Shown here piece after piece: positions 13,766 through 25,802 of a stretch of 64,000 bases of DNA. How positions within the stretch are numbered: position 1 is the first letter of the stretch; the number at the start of each line of letters is the position of its first letter. Position numbers and translations under genes: made by a program. Source of the DNA: Polydactylus sextarius (taxonomy: Eukaryota > Chordata > Actinopteri > Polynemidae); assembly GCA_016801845.1 (NCBI GenBank), contig CM028926.1:5740501-5804500 (forward strand), given 5' to 3'. The notes under the pieces were generated by a model, which made no database searches, was not told the origin of the DNA, and worked only from the letters and a program-made list of their open reading frames with translations.

Positions 13766-14222
13766 CTGACTTTATGGTTAGTTAATACCTGATTTAAAAA
13801 TATTATTGATGATATCCAGGAAGATGCGCACAAGAACAAACATATATACACAGTAATATATACAATACAAGGACAGCATATACCTTCTGATCGTGCCTTG
13901 GGACATAAAGAGTTATGTTTTTCTGTTGGTTAAAGAAAAGTATGTAATTTATTTTTTCTAATAAGATACAATGGGGACAATAAGATCAAGAATGTATCCC
14001 CTGTGATGAAACACAGAGCACTGAGATAATAAGATATTGTAGATTATACAACAGTGTTGTGACTAGAAGAAGATTATCATAATTTGTTTTTATACAAATC
14101 TACTCCTGACTTCCAGTTTTCTAGCTAGGTTTTCATATGGGTCTTCGGTGTGAGTTATCAGTGCTCCTACAACTGTGTTCTTCTTGTGTTACACAGCTGT
14201 TGCTTGAATTTTCATTTGAGAC

Positions 14223-14226
<4 letters not shown>
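13766..14226. other. Non-coding stretch before TG tract
   Basis: AT-rich sequence with ATATAC-type low complexity near 13840-13870. No gene or recognised repeat is seen. Confidence 0.6.

Positions 14227-14257
<31 letters not shown>
14227..14257. repeat. (TG)n microsatellite, 31 bp
   Basis: An uninterrupted TG tract. The Thr-His runs in minus-strand translations at this point come from the repeat. Confidence 0.97.
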
Positions 14258-14258
<1 letters not shown>

Positions 14259-17200
14259 GACCAAGTGCTTTCTGAAGCGAGTTGTGTAAGAGCTTCCCCG
14301 GCTGCACTGAGGTGTGCCCAGGGCTCTTGGGCGCATGCCAGCTCTTAGCCCTGTCAGTTGGGTATGTGACTGGTGTGTTTGAGTTGGGGGTAACAAGGTG
14401 ACAGCAATGGTACCTGGGTGAGCAATGAGCAGTGAGGCGCATGCAGGCCATCTGTTGTGAATACTGTGTTACCGCACAGAGGTCAAATACAGAGAGAGAT
14501 GCAAACCACAGGGCTGCTTTTATTTCTTTGGCCTAAATGACCTGCAGTATATCCTCTCATATAACTCCCCATATCCCATGGAGGGAAGGAACATTTGTCC
14601 ATGTGATCCTGCATCTTATCGGCATCTCTGGATCCATTGAGACTAACTGAATTCAACCTCTCAAAACGGACTCGCGGAGAGTCTCGGCTTACATAAAAAG
14701 GCCCACGGCTTATTTAGACCAGGCAGTGCTGAAAAATAAGCTAATGTTTCCCAAAGTTCAGTGTAACCTAGTCCTCCTTACATAAACTGTAGTATTGTCT
14801 TTTTGGATGGAGCCAGACACTTTAGGATTTTGTAACACAAACACAAAAACACAAAAACTAAACACCACGTCATATGGACTTCTATACAAATCATTTTCCA
14901 ATGAGGTTGTTATACAGATATACAGACAACATGATGTTGATAAATGACTCTGATAACCAGAAGCCATTAATCCTCCAATTTCACTGTCATTGTAATTAAT
15001 GCTGAACAAGTTTGCTCCAGCTCTATTCCACTGTAATAATCTCAGATATCTGTAATTGCTGATGGTAATGAACAGTGATGCTTGGAATTAGATGGTTCGC
15101 TGTACATAGTACAAAGAATTTGATACTTAGATGAAGCAGTGGTAAAGAACATGGCTACTACTGCTGACGTTTCAGTGAAAGAGACTGAGAGACAGTGATT
15201 CTCTCCTCTACGTGAATGTCAGGGGGTGAGTAGAACGGGGCAGGTGCTGAAGATAGGATGTCACAATCAAAGCAAAGACTGCTTTGTCACTGCTGTTGTC
15301 ACAAGCAGGGTACCAAAACCTTTCATCTATCCATGCCAATATGTGATGTTCCACATGCTCCATGCCCTGACTAAGTCTATTTACTGTGCAACCCATCCAT
15401 ACTGGCCATGTCAGACAAGAGTGACTTCAAAAGGCAGAAACGCAAGCGTAGTTTCATCCATTTCCAAAAGCCCACCGCCAATCCAACATTTGTCCCAGTG
15501 ACCCCAAACAGAACAGTGACGGAGCACCAGCATCTTACAACTCACATATTTGTTCAGTAAATCAGGACAGAGCAAAACAAATAGCATACAATCCAACAAA
15601 GCAATAGATGCACTGATAGCTCCAGGTCAGCTCTTGTGCCCACACACATTTAGTTTTGCATCAGCCTCTGGCACAATAAAAGTCATGCCTGGATCTAATG
15701 GGAAATTCAGGATTATTGCAAATTTCAAACCTAGATCTGTGTGGCAGACTGTGTGACGTATATTTCCCATTACCACTTTGAATCCTGTAATTACTTTCTG
15801 GGCCTTCTGAGAGGTTAGAGCAGAAATGCGCACACACACACTAGGCAGCCAGAGCAGGTCTACTCAAGTACACTTTCACCCCTGTCTGCCCATTTTAGCG
15901 TATAACATTGTTTGTATCCAATAAAGAAGCAAAAAATAAATGAATGATTGTTAACTCCGTGTTGCCAGAACCATGGTTTCTAAGGCTCACAGAAATCTAG
16001 GGGAAAAAATGCCATTAGAAAATTTGATAGCAAGACCTCGGGTAATCCTTAGACAGCTGTTTGCATGGCTCTGAGTTTGAAATGTCAGTGTAAGGTTCAA
16101 ACAACTTCTTTACACAGTGTAAAATCATTGAGTGATTTCATTCAGTGATTTAAACAACCCACCATTTCCACTGTATTTAACCACCTTGTGCTTGACCCTC
16201 CTCATATAATTAATGGTCACTGCTGCTGTTTGAAAAGCTGAAGTACTCAGGTCTTTTGAAAGCTATAAATTCCTGACCCTCTTTGGTATTCATGTAATAG
16301 ACACGTGAGGACCCCCACTTAAACACAGTCAAGCCCTGCCCATCAGTGGTCCATTTCCAACAGGTCAGAGTCAAGATGCTCCTCTGCCCTGACTTGGACT
16401 CCATATGGCTGGATTTGGAATCTAGTTTATCCTGGAGGGAGGTAAACGGAGCGGAACTGACCCTAAAATGGACTCATCATAGGTGTGATGGCAACAGATG
16501 AGGGAGTTTAGTCCACATGGCCTCCCTTTGCTCATTATACTGGCCTGCACCTGTGTTCCTGCTGCATAGCACATCTGCCAACCATATCCTGGCTCCTCCT
16601 TTACTGTTCCTTCTGCAGCCCTCTCATGGGGTGATGCACCGTAATTCATGAATATAGATACACATATATCTCACTTTTAATCCTCTCAGAGTCTCCTTGC
16701 ACCAGCGCCTTATCAGCGCCTGGTCATGTGTGGAGTGTGATTATATAATGTACATCATTGTGTAAAGTTTAGATGTTGATCAACATAGAGAATGCCATCA
16801 TACTCAATCACAAATATAAACTAACCTGGTATAAAATTTAGTTTGAAATGATAATGCGGTATTTACTTGAACATTAGACTCAACAGTTAAGGCGATCATA
16901 ATCATGATTATGGTTTAACATGGCAAGCTGTGATGTGTCTTCATGTTTAAAGTGTGTGATGTTGCTACTGAAGCAAAACAGGTAAACTGTCTGACCTATC
17001 GCAGCCATTTGTCTGGAGCACGCTGTGATCTGTGATTCCCAGACAGCAGCAGGTGAGAGCATTTTCACTTCACGGGCAACCTGCCAGTTGTTACCACACT
17101 GTCTTTTCAGAGATTAATATGTTTTGTTTTTTTTTTTTTATTGCTGGCATGCTGTGAATTATGCTGTGATTACTGAAACTAGTTTTGTTTATATTTATTA

Positions 17201-17696
17201 GATGCATGATGATTTAATATGAAGATATAAGCATCGAGAATATAATGCAATAACATGCAGCTCTGCTTGAACATCAGTTTCTACAAGGACTACGTAAAAT
17301 TTTAACAAAATATCTTTATCCTAAGTACTTTACTAAATTCTGATGTGAGCACTGAGATGCTCTCAAATTAAAATAATATTCAATATTAGTCAATCACCCA
17401 TTGTTTAGAGGCTCTTTAGTGTGGCACAGTCGGCTCCCTGTCTCTCTGAACTCAAACCCTCTACTCCAGGAAGAAAGCCATTCTGAGCTTCAGAGCTTAA
17501 ATTAAATGCATGTCCAATATGTTTTTCAAAGAATGGCACAGCAGTAGCCCAATAAGCTATTCATATTAACTTCTTCTTTGGATGCATCAAAGAGAGTGCT
17601 GTGTGCAGCATCAGCAGTCATGTCCTTGTTGGGCACTGAAGGAATGCAGCATTGATCCTGGTCCTTATTTTTACTTTGACACTGCACTTGTTTGAA
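14258..17696. other. Non-coding stretch, 3.4 kb
   Basis: No gene can be identified. Two minus-strand open frames at 16422-16649 and 16210-16404 read somewhat like protein (the second has Trp, Tyr and Phe spread through it) but are in different frames, show no domain I know and no clear splice sites. Three small minus-strand frames at 15208-15839 are similar. All are compatible with chance. A T-run lies at about 17130-17139. Confidence 0.45.
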
Positions 17697-17727
17697 CCCC
17701 CCCCCCCCCGAAAAAAAACGAAAAAAA
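17697..17727. repeat. C13 homopolymer followed by A-rich tract
   Basis: Thirteen consecutive C (17697-17709) are followed by G, A8, CG and A9. Such mononucleotide junctions are length-unstable and are common sites of sequencing or assembly error. Confidence 0.95.
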
Positions 17728-18350
17728 AATTAGATTTTCACTCATTTTGTGTTTGTTTTTTCATTTTCTATTGTTAATTTCACAGTTTTCTTCAAGAAAT
17801 TGTCTCCCAGTCACTAGTGTTACACCTGGTGTGCAGACAGAGCCTATCTTTCATCTGTTATGTTTGTTGCTCAGCTCGGTGACATTTACGATACGTCCCA
17901 CTACGTTGGGGGTGAACAGGACATAGCTTTATAGAGCCACACGTGATCTACTGTCACAATCGTGTCAGGAGGAGCTAATTTTCTTTATTTTTTTTTCCCC
18001 TTTTCCATTGGACTTTGTAACTAATGTGAAAAATGCACGAAGCAAGCCACACAGACGTGTTTATTTTTGACAAAAGTCGCCAAGCCTCATTGAGGGCAAC
18101 ACCATCTATACACAATCTATATTCTTCTTCTTTTCTTTCTTTCACGTGGGCAGAAAAAAAGAGATACTAATGAGATGAGAGAAACACTACATGAAAACAC
18201 TGGCTGTAGTTTGGCCTATTAAAATGTGCATTTTCTTAACATCATTAGGAGAAAAACTGTGTATGAGAGCATGTCGATGTATGTGTGTGTGTTGTGGTAG
18301 TCATGGTGATGGAGGAGGTATTCAAAGGAGCATGTATGTGAATGTTTGCA

Positions 18351-18354
<4 letters not shown>
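17728..18354. other. Non-coding stretch before second TG tract
   Basis: Mixed sequence with T-rich and TTCTTCTT-type runs near 17980-18145. No gene or recognised repeat is seen. Confidence 0.55.

Positions 18355-18385
<31 letters not shown>
18355..18385. repeat. (TG)n microsatellite, 31 bp
   Basis: An uninterrupted TG tract within a longer TG-biased segment (about 18280-18385). The Cys-Val and Thr-His peptides predicted across it are repeat artefacts. Confidence 0.97.
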
Positions 18386-18386
<1 letters not shown>

Positions 18387-19063
18387 GGAGAAAAGGATAA
18401 AGGTAAGGATGGTGAGAGAATGAGACAAGCAGCGAAAAAACAGTGGAGAAATAGGGAGCAATTTAAGAATATACAGAAATGGATTGTGGGACAAGCAGCT
18501 GTTGTGACACCACTGTCCTCTTGTTGGCCCTATTTGTTCAAATTTGGTGAGGTATGAACAGATAGGAAACAGGGGACTCAGACTTTATTTGCTACTATCA
18601 CGATTCTGTGATGAATTTAAGAATGAAATATCTCAGAATGTGACAACGTGGATAATAATGGCAAAAATGTGCTGCAATATGGATGTCAAGTCAATATTCA
18701 TGTGCCCAAGCCTTATTCTGTGTGCTTCTCCTGCTGACATAGTTCTGAAATGTATGTTTAGACAACTGAGGGACAGAGGAGAGAATGAGGGAGATGGGGA
18801 GAGAAAGCGCTAGAACAATCCAAGGGGACGTGGTGTACATAGCTGCCTCTCAGACTCCATTAAGGCTGATGACACCCCCATAAAGCTTCTCTGTGCTTTT
18901 CCTGCTTATGCTCTATTCCTCATTCAATACACAAAGTGACGTTTGAACCTGACACATTCAGGCCACAGCTGGTTTAAGCTTTCATATACTCATTTTTCTG
19001 TCATACACGTATAATTTTTTCAACACTGACTCACTGAAATAAAGACTGAAACATTGCAATTCT
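18386..19063. other. Non-coding stretch
   Basis: Purine-rich on the plus strand near 18386-18480 and again at about 18770-18810. No identifiable coding region or repeat family. Confidence 0.55.
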
Positions 19064-19150
19064 TATTACCTCCACCAAGGAAGGTTATGTTTTCAGTCCC
19101 GCCTGTTTGTTGGTCAGCAGGATTACACAAATAAAAGAACTACAGGGGGA
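19064..19150 (+). mobile_element. Fragment of a dispersed fish repeat (CCTCCACCAAGG-type)
   Basis: The segment begins ATTACCTCCACCAAGG, continues GGTTATGTTTTC, then CCTGTTTGTTGGTCAGC and AGGATTACACAAATAAAAG, ending near ACTACAGG. I recognise this order (CCTCCGCCAAGGAGGTTATGTTTT, a TTTGTTTG-rich stretch, AGCAGGATTAC, AAAACTAC) as a common dispersed repeat in fish and other metazoan genomes. I cannot name the family from memory. The copy is diverged and its end indistinct; typical copies continue past AAAACTACTGAA, whereas this one changes at about 19150. Confidence 0.55.
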
Positions 19151-21417
19151 CAGAGCTTCAAATCCTCTCTGGAGCTGTCCATGGTACTGACAAAGATAAT
19201 GACGTTCCTGCATGGCTTTAAAGATGCAGCCATCAGGGGGCCATGTGTCCAGGGTGCCTCATCCAGGGTGGCTGCTTATGCAGTCACCAGGGATGATAGT
19301 AAGAGAGATGGGAGGGCCCTGATCCCTCACTCTCTTCTTTTTTGTCTCTCTCAGTGAATGTCACTGTTAGCAGGTACTATCCCAGCCTGACAGCAGAGTT
19401 TGCATAACACACAGTGCAACCCGTAACATAATGACATTAAGTCAATTGACCAACAAGGTTACTTTTGCCTAAGCAAGCACACATTTTGTGGTGTCTCCCA
19501 GACAGGACAAGAAAGGCAAATGTGACCATGAGAGAGGAAATCGATATTAGTTATTTAGCTGGACCTGTAATCATGCAATGAGAACTGCACCAGGAAGAAT
19601 AAATCAAGATTATCTGTGAGTGAGAATCCAGTATCACGTACAATGCAGATTTTACAGATCTCATAAAGAAAGGAAGCTTGTGTGTGTTTGAAGGTAATGT
19701 ACAATGACGTAAATGATTATATTTAAAAGAATGAAATCAACGAGAACGAGAACAAATGCCTCAAAATCTAATCTGAATACAGACAAAAGTTTTGTGTCCT
19801 ATAGGCATTGTTAATGCAGATATAGAATGGAAAACTTGAACAACGAGCGAAGGCCAAAAAGAACAGCAGGCTCCTTTCTGTAGGGGAGCAGGGTGTTCAG
19901 CCGAATAGAAAAAAGGGACACAAGCAAGAAACAAAAGGATAAAAATACCCATTGCCCTTGAGGAGAATGAAAAAGATGAAAAAATGACAGATGGACAAGA
20001 AATTTCTTTTAAAGATATTAGGAAGGGACAGAGGCATGCAGTAAGTAAATGTCAGAGAGGAAAAGAGTGGAGGAGATGAGCAGCAGTCCAATGGGACATG
20101 TACTACATGGCTACTAGGTTTTTACTGGGTACAATCTTCTATCACTGTTGCAGTGGGCTTCATTTGCTAGTTCACAGCCCTGCAGGTCTACTATTTCAAT
20201 AGCAGTTATCCACAGTAGGGGCAAGCAGGACCAACCAGTGTCAAGGCAAATCTCACATGTTTATGCCAGAGGACATACAGCAGCTTTTGTTTATTTTAAA
20301 ATATAGCAATGCTGACAAATTATACTGTTTATCAAGAATGCAAAGACAATAGTGTAACAAGTACATAAGACAGTTTTGATTGGTTTTACCTGTAGATTCC
20401 ACTACCTAACATTTATACCATCTCAGTCTCAGAGCAGAATGAGTGAGCCTCCATGACTGATGTCCATTATGCAGCAGAGTGTAGCCTTACAATCTGTGGG
20501 GTAACGGAAAAGTGGACAGAGAAGGACAGAACATGCATCAAGTCTCAGGGGGTTGATTCTCAGTGTATGGACACAGACTGTAGAGTGTTGTGGGCACTGC
20601 TGACATTTATAGCACCTGGTGGATGAGGCAATAGGGGCGAAAGATGTAGTGGTAGGTTGGTACAGGGTGATGATGAAGTGACCCCGGTGCAAAGTGCCGC
20701 TTCTCTTCCTCCACTGCCCCTTTGCCACCCACTGTAGCCAGGATTGATGAGCACAGGCCAGCAAGGAGACACTAGGCTAGATTACAAACATATCGCTTTG
20801 TCTTGTGGTGCAGCAGTTCCTTACAGTGTAGCATTGCTACCTTTAATTGGTTGCAATTCCTCCAAAGCTATTCTCTCTGCACAGTAAGCACGTGTTCTCT
20901 ATTGTGAAGCTGGAGGAGAAGGTGGTGCAGGGTCCACGCATAGGGAAGTAAAGGAAAGGGGGTGGGGAGGGGTCTGAAAAACTAATAGCTGAAAGAGTTG
21001 TTGCATGGTTTTAATTTTCTTTATCGTATCCTTACTGCGCATGCATGTGTGTTTTCCAAAAGCTGAATATGAAACATTCAGACTTTGCATGGCCTAGATT
21101 CAATGCTTTTTCTTCTCTTTTTTCAAGTCAATCCAGAAACATGAAAGGTTGAGGAAAGACTGTTTAAATGAAGCCTGTTTAGTAGTGCTGGGATTGATAG
21201 GATTATTTTCTTTGTTGTTGGAGAGGGAGGGAGGATTGACTGTGTTTGTGAACTATTTGAATGACTTCAAAGATCGAACCTGCTCTGCTCAAATGATGAT
21301 GAACAGGAAAGAAAGATTAGAGGAGAGGTGCTAGCATAGATTTTAATAATTCTCCCATCGAGTAGCAGGTGCAAGTCATACACAGGTGCTCACTTTTATT
21401 AGATCCAAGTGTTGTAT
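19151..21417. other. Non-coding stretch, 2.3 kb
   Basis: Contains a candidate CTCF-type motif (separate entry) in a balanced-composition segment (19190-19310). G-runs GGGGG, GGGG and GGGG sit at about 20958-20972. A 111-codon minus-strand frame at 20429-20764 shows no recognisable domain. No gene is identified. Confidence 0.5.
19230..19241 (+). promoter_or_regulatory. Candidate CTCF-binding motif, plus orientation
   Basis: CCATCAGGGGGC matches the CTCF core CCACCAGGGGGC with one difference (T for C at position 4). The motif is short, and chance matches at this level are expected in 64 kb. Orientation is plus. A weaker match in the opposite orientation lies at 33518-33532. Confidence 0.25.
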
Positions 21418-21483
21418 CCTAGCAACCTGGCTGTGGGAATAGGCTGGTGCCCCGCCCATGCCCTAGGGGCTGCTGGGATTGAG
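21418..21483 (+). mobile_element. Possible L2-type LINE 3'-tail fragment
   Basis: The order CAACCTG, GGTGCCCCGCCCATGCCC, GCTGCTGGGATTG resembles the tail shared by many fish L2-type repeats (GGCAACCTGTCC, GGTGTACCCCGCC, GCCC, CAGCTGGGATAGG). It is locally GC-rich against AT-rich surroundings. No reverse transcriptase reading frame precedes it, so it would be a short, 5'-truncated relic. The identification is by memory of the motif order and is tentative. Confidence 0.35.
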
Positions 21484-23254
21484 ATTCTGATTAAGGCTTT
21501 AGGCCGGTCGGAGAGGGATTGCAAATCATCAGTGCAGCTCTTCAGAGCTGTGGGAACCTGGCAGCTTTCAAACCTTGAGGGTCCAAAACCCAGACCCAGC
21601 AACGATTCAACAGAAACCTTGATGACTCAGCAGGTACATCCCTGTAGCCCTGTGGCCTGGTGATCATGTGCTCTGTGGAGGATTTGTAAAGTCAGGAGGG
21701 ATAATTCAAAGCATGTTACACAGCAGGGGGATTTAATTGTAAAAAGTCCATGAACTTGTGTTGGTTGAAAAGCCTTTGAGCATGGGACTTTGTTTGTATT
21801 TGTGTAGGTTTCAGTGAGTGAGTGTGAGGATATGCACATGAGCATGTACTCTCCTGTGAGTACTGCGCATTTATTATTTTTAATGTGATTCCTGAAACAC
21901 AGTGCAAGACTGTTAATGAAGCTCATTGGGTGTCTGGGCTGCAGTAGTCTGCTCCTGCTGTTTACCTACCCCCACCCACTCTCCCCTCTCTCTCTCTCTC
22001 TCTTTCTCTTTCACATACTCTCATTTTGGGGGGAAACTGCAGAGATGCACCAGTGATGAGGCGACGACCAGAGGCCAGCCGGCAGAAGAGGGATTAGAGT
22101 CATAATAAAACAAATTAGTTTGGAGGAAGTTTGAGGAGAACACGAGGCATAATGTGTAGGTATGAGAGATGGAAATAGAGACGACACAAGAGATCTAATC
22201 AAACAGATGCGAGACAGAGCCACTGTTAGTGAAAAGAGCTGCATGATGAGGAGTGTGAGATAGTGACTGAGGAAAGAAGCAAAGGAGGGAGTTAAGGAGC
22301 GAAGTAGATAATATGCTGACCCACTTTGCAGTCACCATGCTGAGATCCTAACCAGTGCTGCAATAAATAACACACGGCAGGCCAGCAGAGCCTAACAGCT
22401 GCTTGGTGGCAGTCTATCCCTCCACTGCCCCCCCACCCCTTCCATCCCTTGCCACCGTCTGCCCCGCAGTCTCCACCCATAACCTCATAACTCTACCCAT
22501 CACTTCCACCACTCATATATTCATGCACCCTTGGGCATTGGATGTTTTTTTGTTTATTTGCATGTGTACAATCCAAACATGTCCTCAGGCACACAAATGG
22601 ATGTGGGTTAAGCAAACAGAAGGATATGGGGGATCGTCTGTGATATGTAGAGGCTTGGTCACGGCATAGAAGATTACTGTAGATATGGAAACACATGAAC
22701 AGTGAGACGAGACAAAAAAGAAAGAATACGAACACACACACACAAATACACACAAGCATGTCAAGGTCTCGCTGTTAAAGTGATTATGTCCATTGTGTAT
22801 ACACCACATTTTTCAACAGGAAATAAATGCCTCTTGATGATACAAAGATTAATGTTCGTATTTCCACAGTGTACTTGTTCGCCTGTCAGGAAAAAAAAAA
22901 TGTTAGTCATTGTTTGTAGCTCAGCAATTTTTGCAGAGGTTTAAAGTCTGTCTCCCAAATAAATTCTATTGTAGTTTGAACATTGTTACAATTGGGAACC
23001 ATTGATTTGCACCATTTTTATGTACCTGAGTCAAGTCCTTGGAGAACAGAAAGGTGCATTCATCAGCACCAGTGGCAGAAGAACACTTGTGGACTTGTTT
23101 GCTTGGATTTAGTGGCAACTACAAACAAAATACTGTGAAAAAATACAGTAAGACAGTTGAACAATACTGTACGATGACACACAAATGTGATTCCTCTTCT
23201 TATTTTAGAGCCATGGATGTAAATATACAGCTCTAACAACCTTCTGTCTTCTTA
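21484..23254. other. Non-coding stretch, 1.8 kb
   Basis: The only structure is a CT-rich tract (separate entry) and short CA repeats at about 22730-22755. A plus-strand frame at 21409-21663 crosses the L2-like fragment and is not a gene by any domain I can see. Confidence 0.5.
21986..22012. repeat. CT-rich microsatellite
   Basis: A CT repeat interrupted by TTT near its 3' end. It is a polypyrimidine tract on the plus strand and is followed about 30 bp later by GGGGGG and CTGCAG. It could mimic a splice acceptor, but no coding exon follows. Confidence 0.9.
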
Positions 23255-23515
23255 CCAGGCACAATTTCCTTCCATTCAGCCACAAGACTATTAGTACAGT
23301 CAGCAGCGGATACTGGTGGCAGTCGAGTTTAAGTTAATTCCAAAAGCTGCTGAATAGGGTTCATGTCAGGGTTCTTTCCTACCAAACCATTTCTGCACTG
23401 TCATGTTCAAACAGTGCATGCCTACTCCAAACTGCACACTATTGCCTAAAATATAATTGTGCTGAAGCATTAAGATTTTCCCTAAGTAGACCTTACATGT
23501 ATGCACAGGGCTGCT
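23255..23515 (-). pseudogene. Decayed Tc1/mariner-like transposase fragment
   Basis: Read on the minus strand this is a relic of a Tc1-like DDE transposase, the enzyme that excises and inserts its element at TA dinucleotides. Around 23340-23372 the minus strand encodes PDMNPIQQLL, corresponding to the SPDLNPIEHLW block, with the catalytic Glu replaced by Gln. Around 23388-23412 it encodes FEHDSA, matching the F(Q/E)HD(N/C)AP block, with that catalytic Asp kept. The plus-strand text GCTGAAGCATTAAG at 23461-23474 is the reverse complement of the LNA(S/T)AY region. The reading frame is broken and the N-terminal DNA-binding half and both terminal inverted repeats are missing. The element is certainly inactive. 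Limits are approximate. Confidence 0.65.
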
Positions 23516-24082
23516 TCTGTAGTTAGACTGCTGCAATTAAATTTCACATAATAAAAAAGTACGTATGATGTGTCCTCCAGCAGCAGTCAAGTCCGACTTC
23601 TTTTAGTATATAGGGAAACTCAGTGTTTGCGGCTGCTCTTGTACTGAATTTGTCATCAAACACAAAGGCAAGCACAGTGTACTTTAGAGACTTCAAAGCA
23701 AATGCTGGAGAGACTTGTGGGAGTGCTCATGCTCGTGTGTGTGTGTGTGCCACTTGTCCTTGGACGCAGGTTTAGCCCTGGTACTGGCAATCAATCAATA
23801 AGCATTGTTGTGTGAAAGGGTCATGGAGATGTGGCCCCTCTCTCACACTGGCCTTTTTCTAGAGCATACAGAGGTGATTCTACCAACATCAGAATAAATA
23901 ACAGTCTCTCATACACAGCTTTCACAGCACACACACAGTGAACTTGTTGTATTATTCTTCATTCTCTAAAGTATACAATAAACAATAGCTATTACTTGTT
24001 TGCTACATGAATATACACCGCAGCACTTTGGGACCCTGCTTTATCTTTTATTATTATATTTTAACAGAAGGACATGGTTTTT

Positions 24083-24099
24083 AAAAAAAAAAAAAAAAA
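24083..24099 (+). repeat. Poly(A) run, A17
   Basis: Seventeen A residues. It could be the tail of a retroposed fragment, but the upstream sequence is not recognisable as a SINE or LINE and no target-site duplication was seen. Confidence 0.95.
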
Positions 24100-24435
24100 T
24101 TCTTTCTACAGACTTTTACTTAAAAACACCTGTTGCATAACACATCAATGAGCTGTTGTACATTCTGATAGTCCAACCATTAATGTGTCATCAGCCTTTC
24201 ATGAATGTGTCAAATAAAACCTTCTAAGGACAGTGCAGCCAATGCACACACTCTAAATGACTAACAAGATTTCTGCCATCCATTTACTCAATGAGCTAAT
24301 TACTAACCTTTGTGATTACATCATAATGCATGGAAATAGAATTCAATCACAGACATTGGAATGAATGCTGAACAATAGCTTTGATGAACATAATCACCCT
24401 GTTATTAGAAACTGTTTATTGTAAGATAAGGGGGC

Positions 24436-24472
24436 AATAAAAAAATTAAAAAAAAAAAAAAAGAAAAAAAAA
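24436..24472 (+). repeat. A-rich low-complexity tract
   Basis: A-runs broken by TT and G at 24436-24472. It is low-complexity sequence with no identifiable element attached. Confidence 0.9.
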
Positions 24473-25802
24473 GTGGAACAGCAGTTCTGGAAACAGAAAA
24501 GAAAAAGACTGAAGTGATGCTTGGCAAGCACAGCAAAGCTAGGTGGATGTGTGGGCCTTTAATGAATCTACATTATGATGAACTGCTGTCATTGACACAC
24601 AGACAGGAGCATCATCAAAGACACATTAATTCCATGCTGACTGGATGAACTGATTATGGTACATAAATGCAGAACTTTAAATCAATAGTTTTTTCATTTT
24701 ATAACAACTTACATAAAAGTCTTAAACGGTAGGCAGAATCCAGACTGGCATACTGTGATGTGCTGTGGTAATATCTGATCACATTAAATAAATATCCTCA
24801 GATCTAATCTATTTGTGTATGTGTGTATATGAAAGAGGGTGAGAGGAAGAGACATAGAGACAAACAAGCATAGCAGCTCAATGCAACATTGCTCTCAATT
24901 GTGCTCTTTGGCAGTCCCCTGTCAACCAAGGCATCAAAACATCAAAATGATTTTATCCAAACCAATGTGGCACCATTTGTAATAAATGTCCCTCTAAATG
25001 TAAATGAAAAAAATGTAAAGCCTTCAGGGTCTCAATTTATTTAGTGCATCATTTATTATTTTGGTTCCTAGGAGGTAGCGAAAAAAAGAGTGGCATCTCT
25101 TACTCTTCTCAGCAGAGTTGTGTGGAGACAACATAAATCATCTGGTGTGTCTACATCTCAGTGATCGATGGCCAGAAAAACATGCGGCAGCCTAGATCAC
25201 TTTTGATCTGTACCTTCACACTGAATTTTGGAAGTTATATACAGACATGATTCTATTTCAGGCTCTCCCTCAGTCTTACTATTCACTGACAGAGATACGG
25301 TATTTTGAGGCTGTATATGTAGTGTGACATGATGTTCTGATGGGCTGGCTCAGGGACTGGAGATAACGTGGATACAAATGACATGGCTGACTGTGTTGGA
25401 GGTGAGATGCTGAGTGAAAGTGATGTCAGGAAACCAAAAGTTGTCAGAGGGCCCTGGATGTAGAGAGTGATAAATGATGCCATGCCACCTGTGTAACGCT
25501 CTGTAGTTTTTAGAGAGCTCTCTTTTGATTTATGTGCTGATATATTCCTTAAATGGCATTTTGTTTTTTTCATCACCATCATAAAAGTGTTTAATGAGGA
25601 CAGTATGCATGCAGCAACTGCTGACAATGCGTAAGGTCCTTTAGGCTGTAAAAACTGCAGCAGCGGGAGAGGGTGTGCTGAGAAAAAGGAAGTAACTTGG
25701 ACAGATTTTATTGTTGACTTCAACAATGAGGGTAGGATACAGCCCCACCCCACAAAAAAGACTCATTCTGTGAATTGTACAATCTGAAAGAAGAATTACT
25801 TT

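Larger units (their letters stand above)
23516..25802. other. Non-coding stretch with candidate conserved block
   Basis: A short TG repeat lies at about 23736-23749, an A17 run at 24083-24099 and an A-rich low-complexity tract at 24436-24472. Between the A-runs, about 24240-24420 looks like a conserved non-coding element (see findings). A 156-codon minus-strand frame at 25283-25753 has no domain I recognise and is probably chance. Confidence 0.45.

Noticed and set aside
15208..15839. Three successive small minus-strand frames suggesting exons
   Set aside because: Different frames, no splice consensus found between them, no recognisable protein.
20958..20972. Possible G-quadruplex (GGGGG, GGGG, GGGG)
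   Set aside because: Only three adjacent G-runs; the nearest fourth GGG is 12 nt away, beyond the usual loop length.
25283..25753. 156-codon minus-strand frame
   Set aside because: No domain, low-complexity Ser/Leu/Thr-rich composition, length expected by chance in this much sequence.
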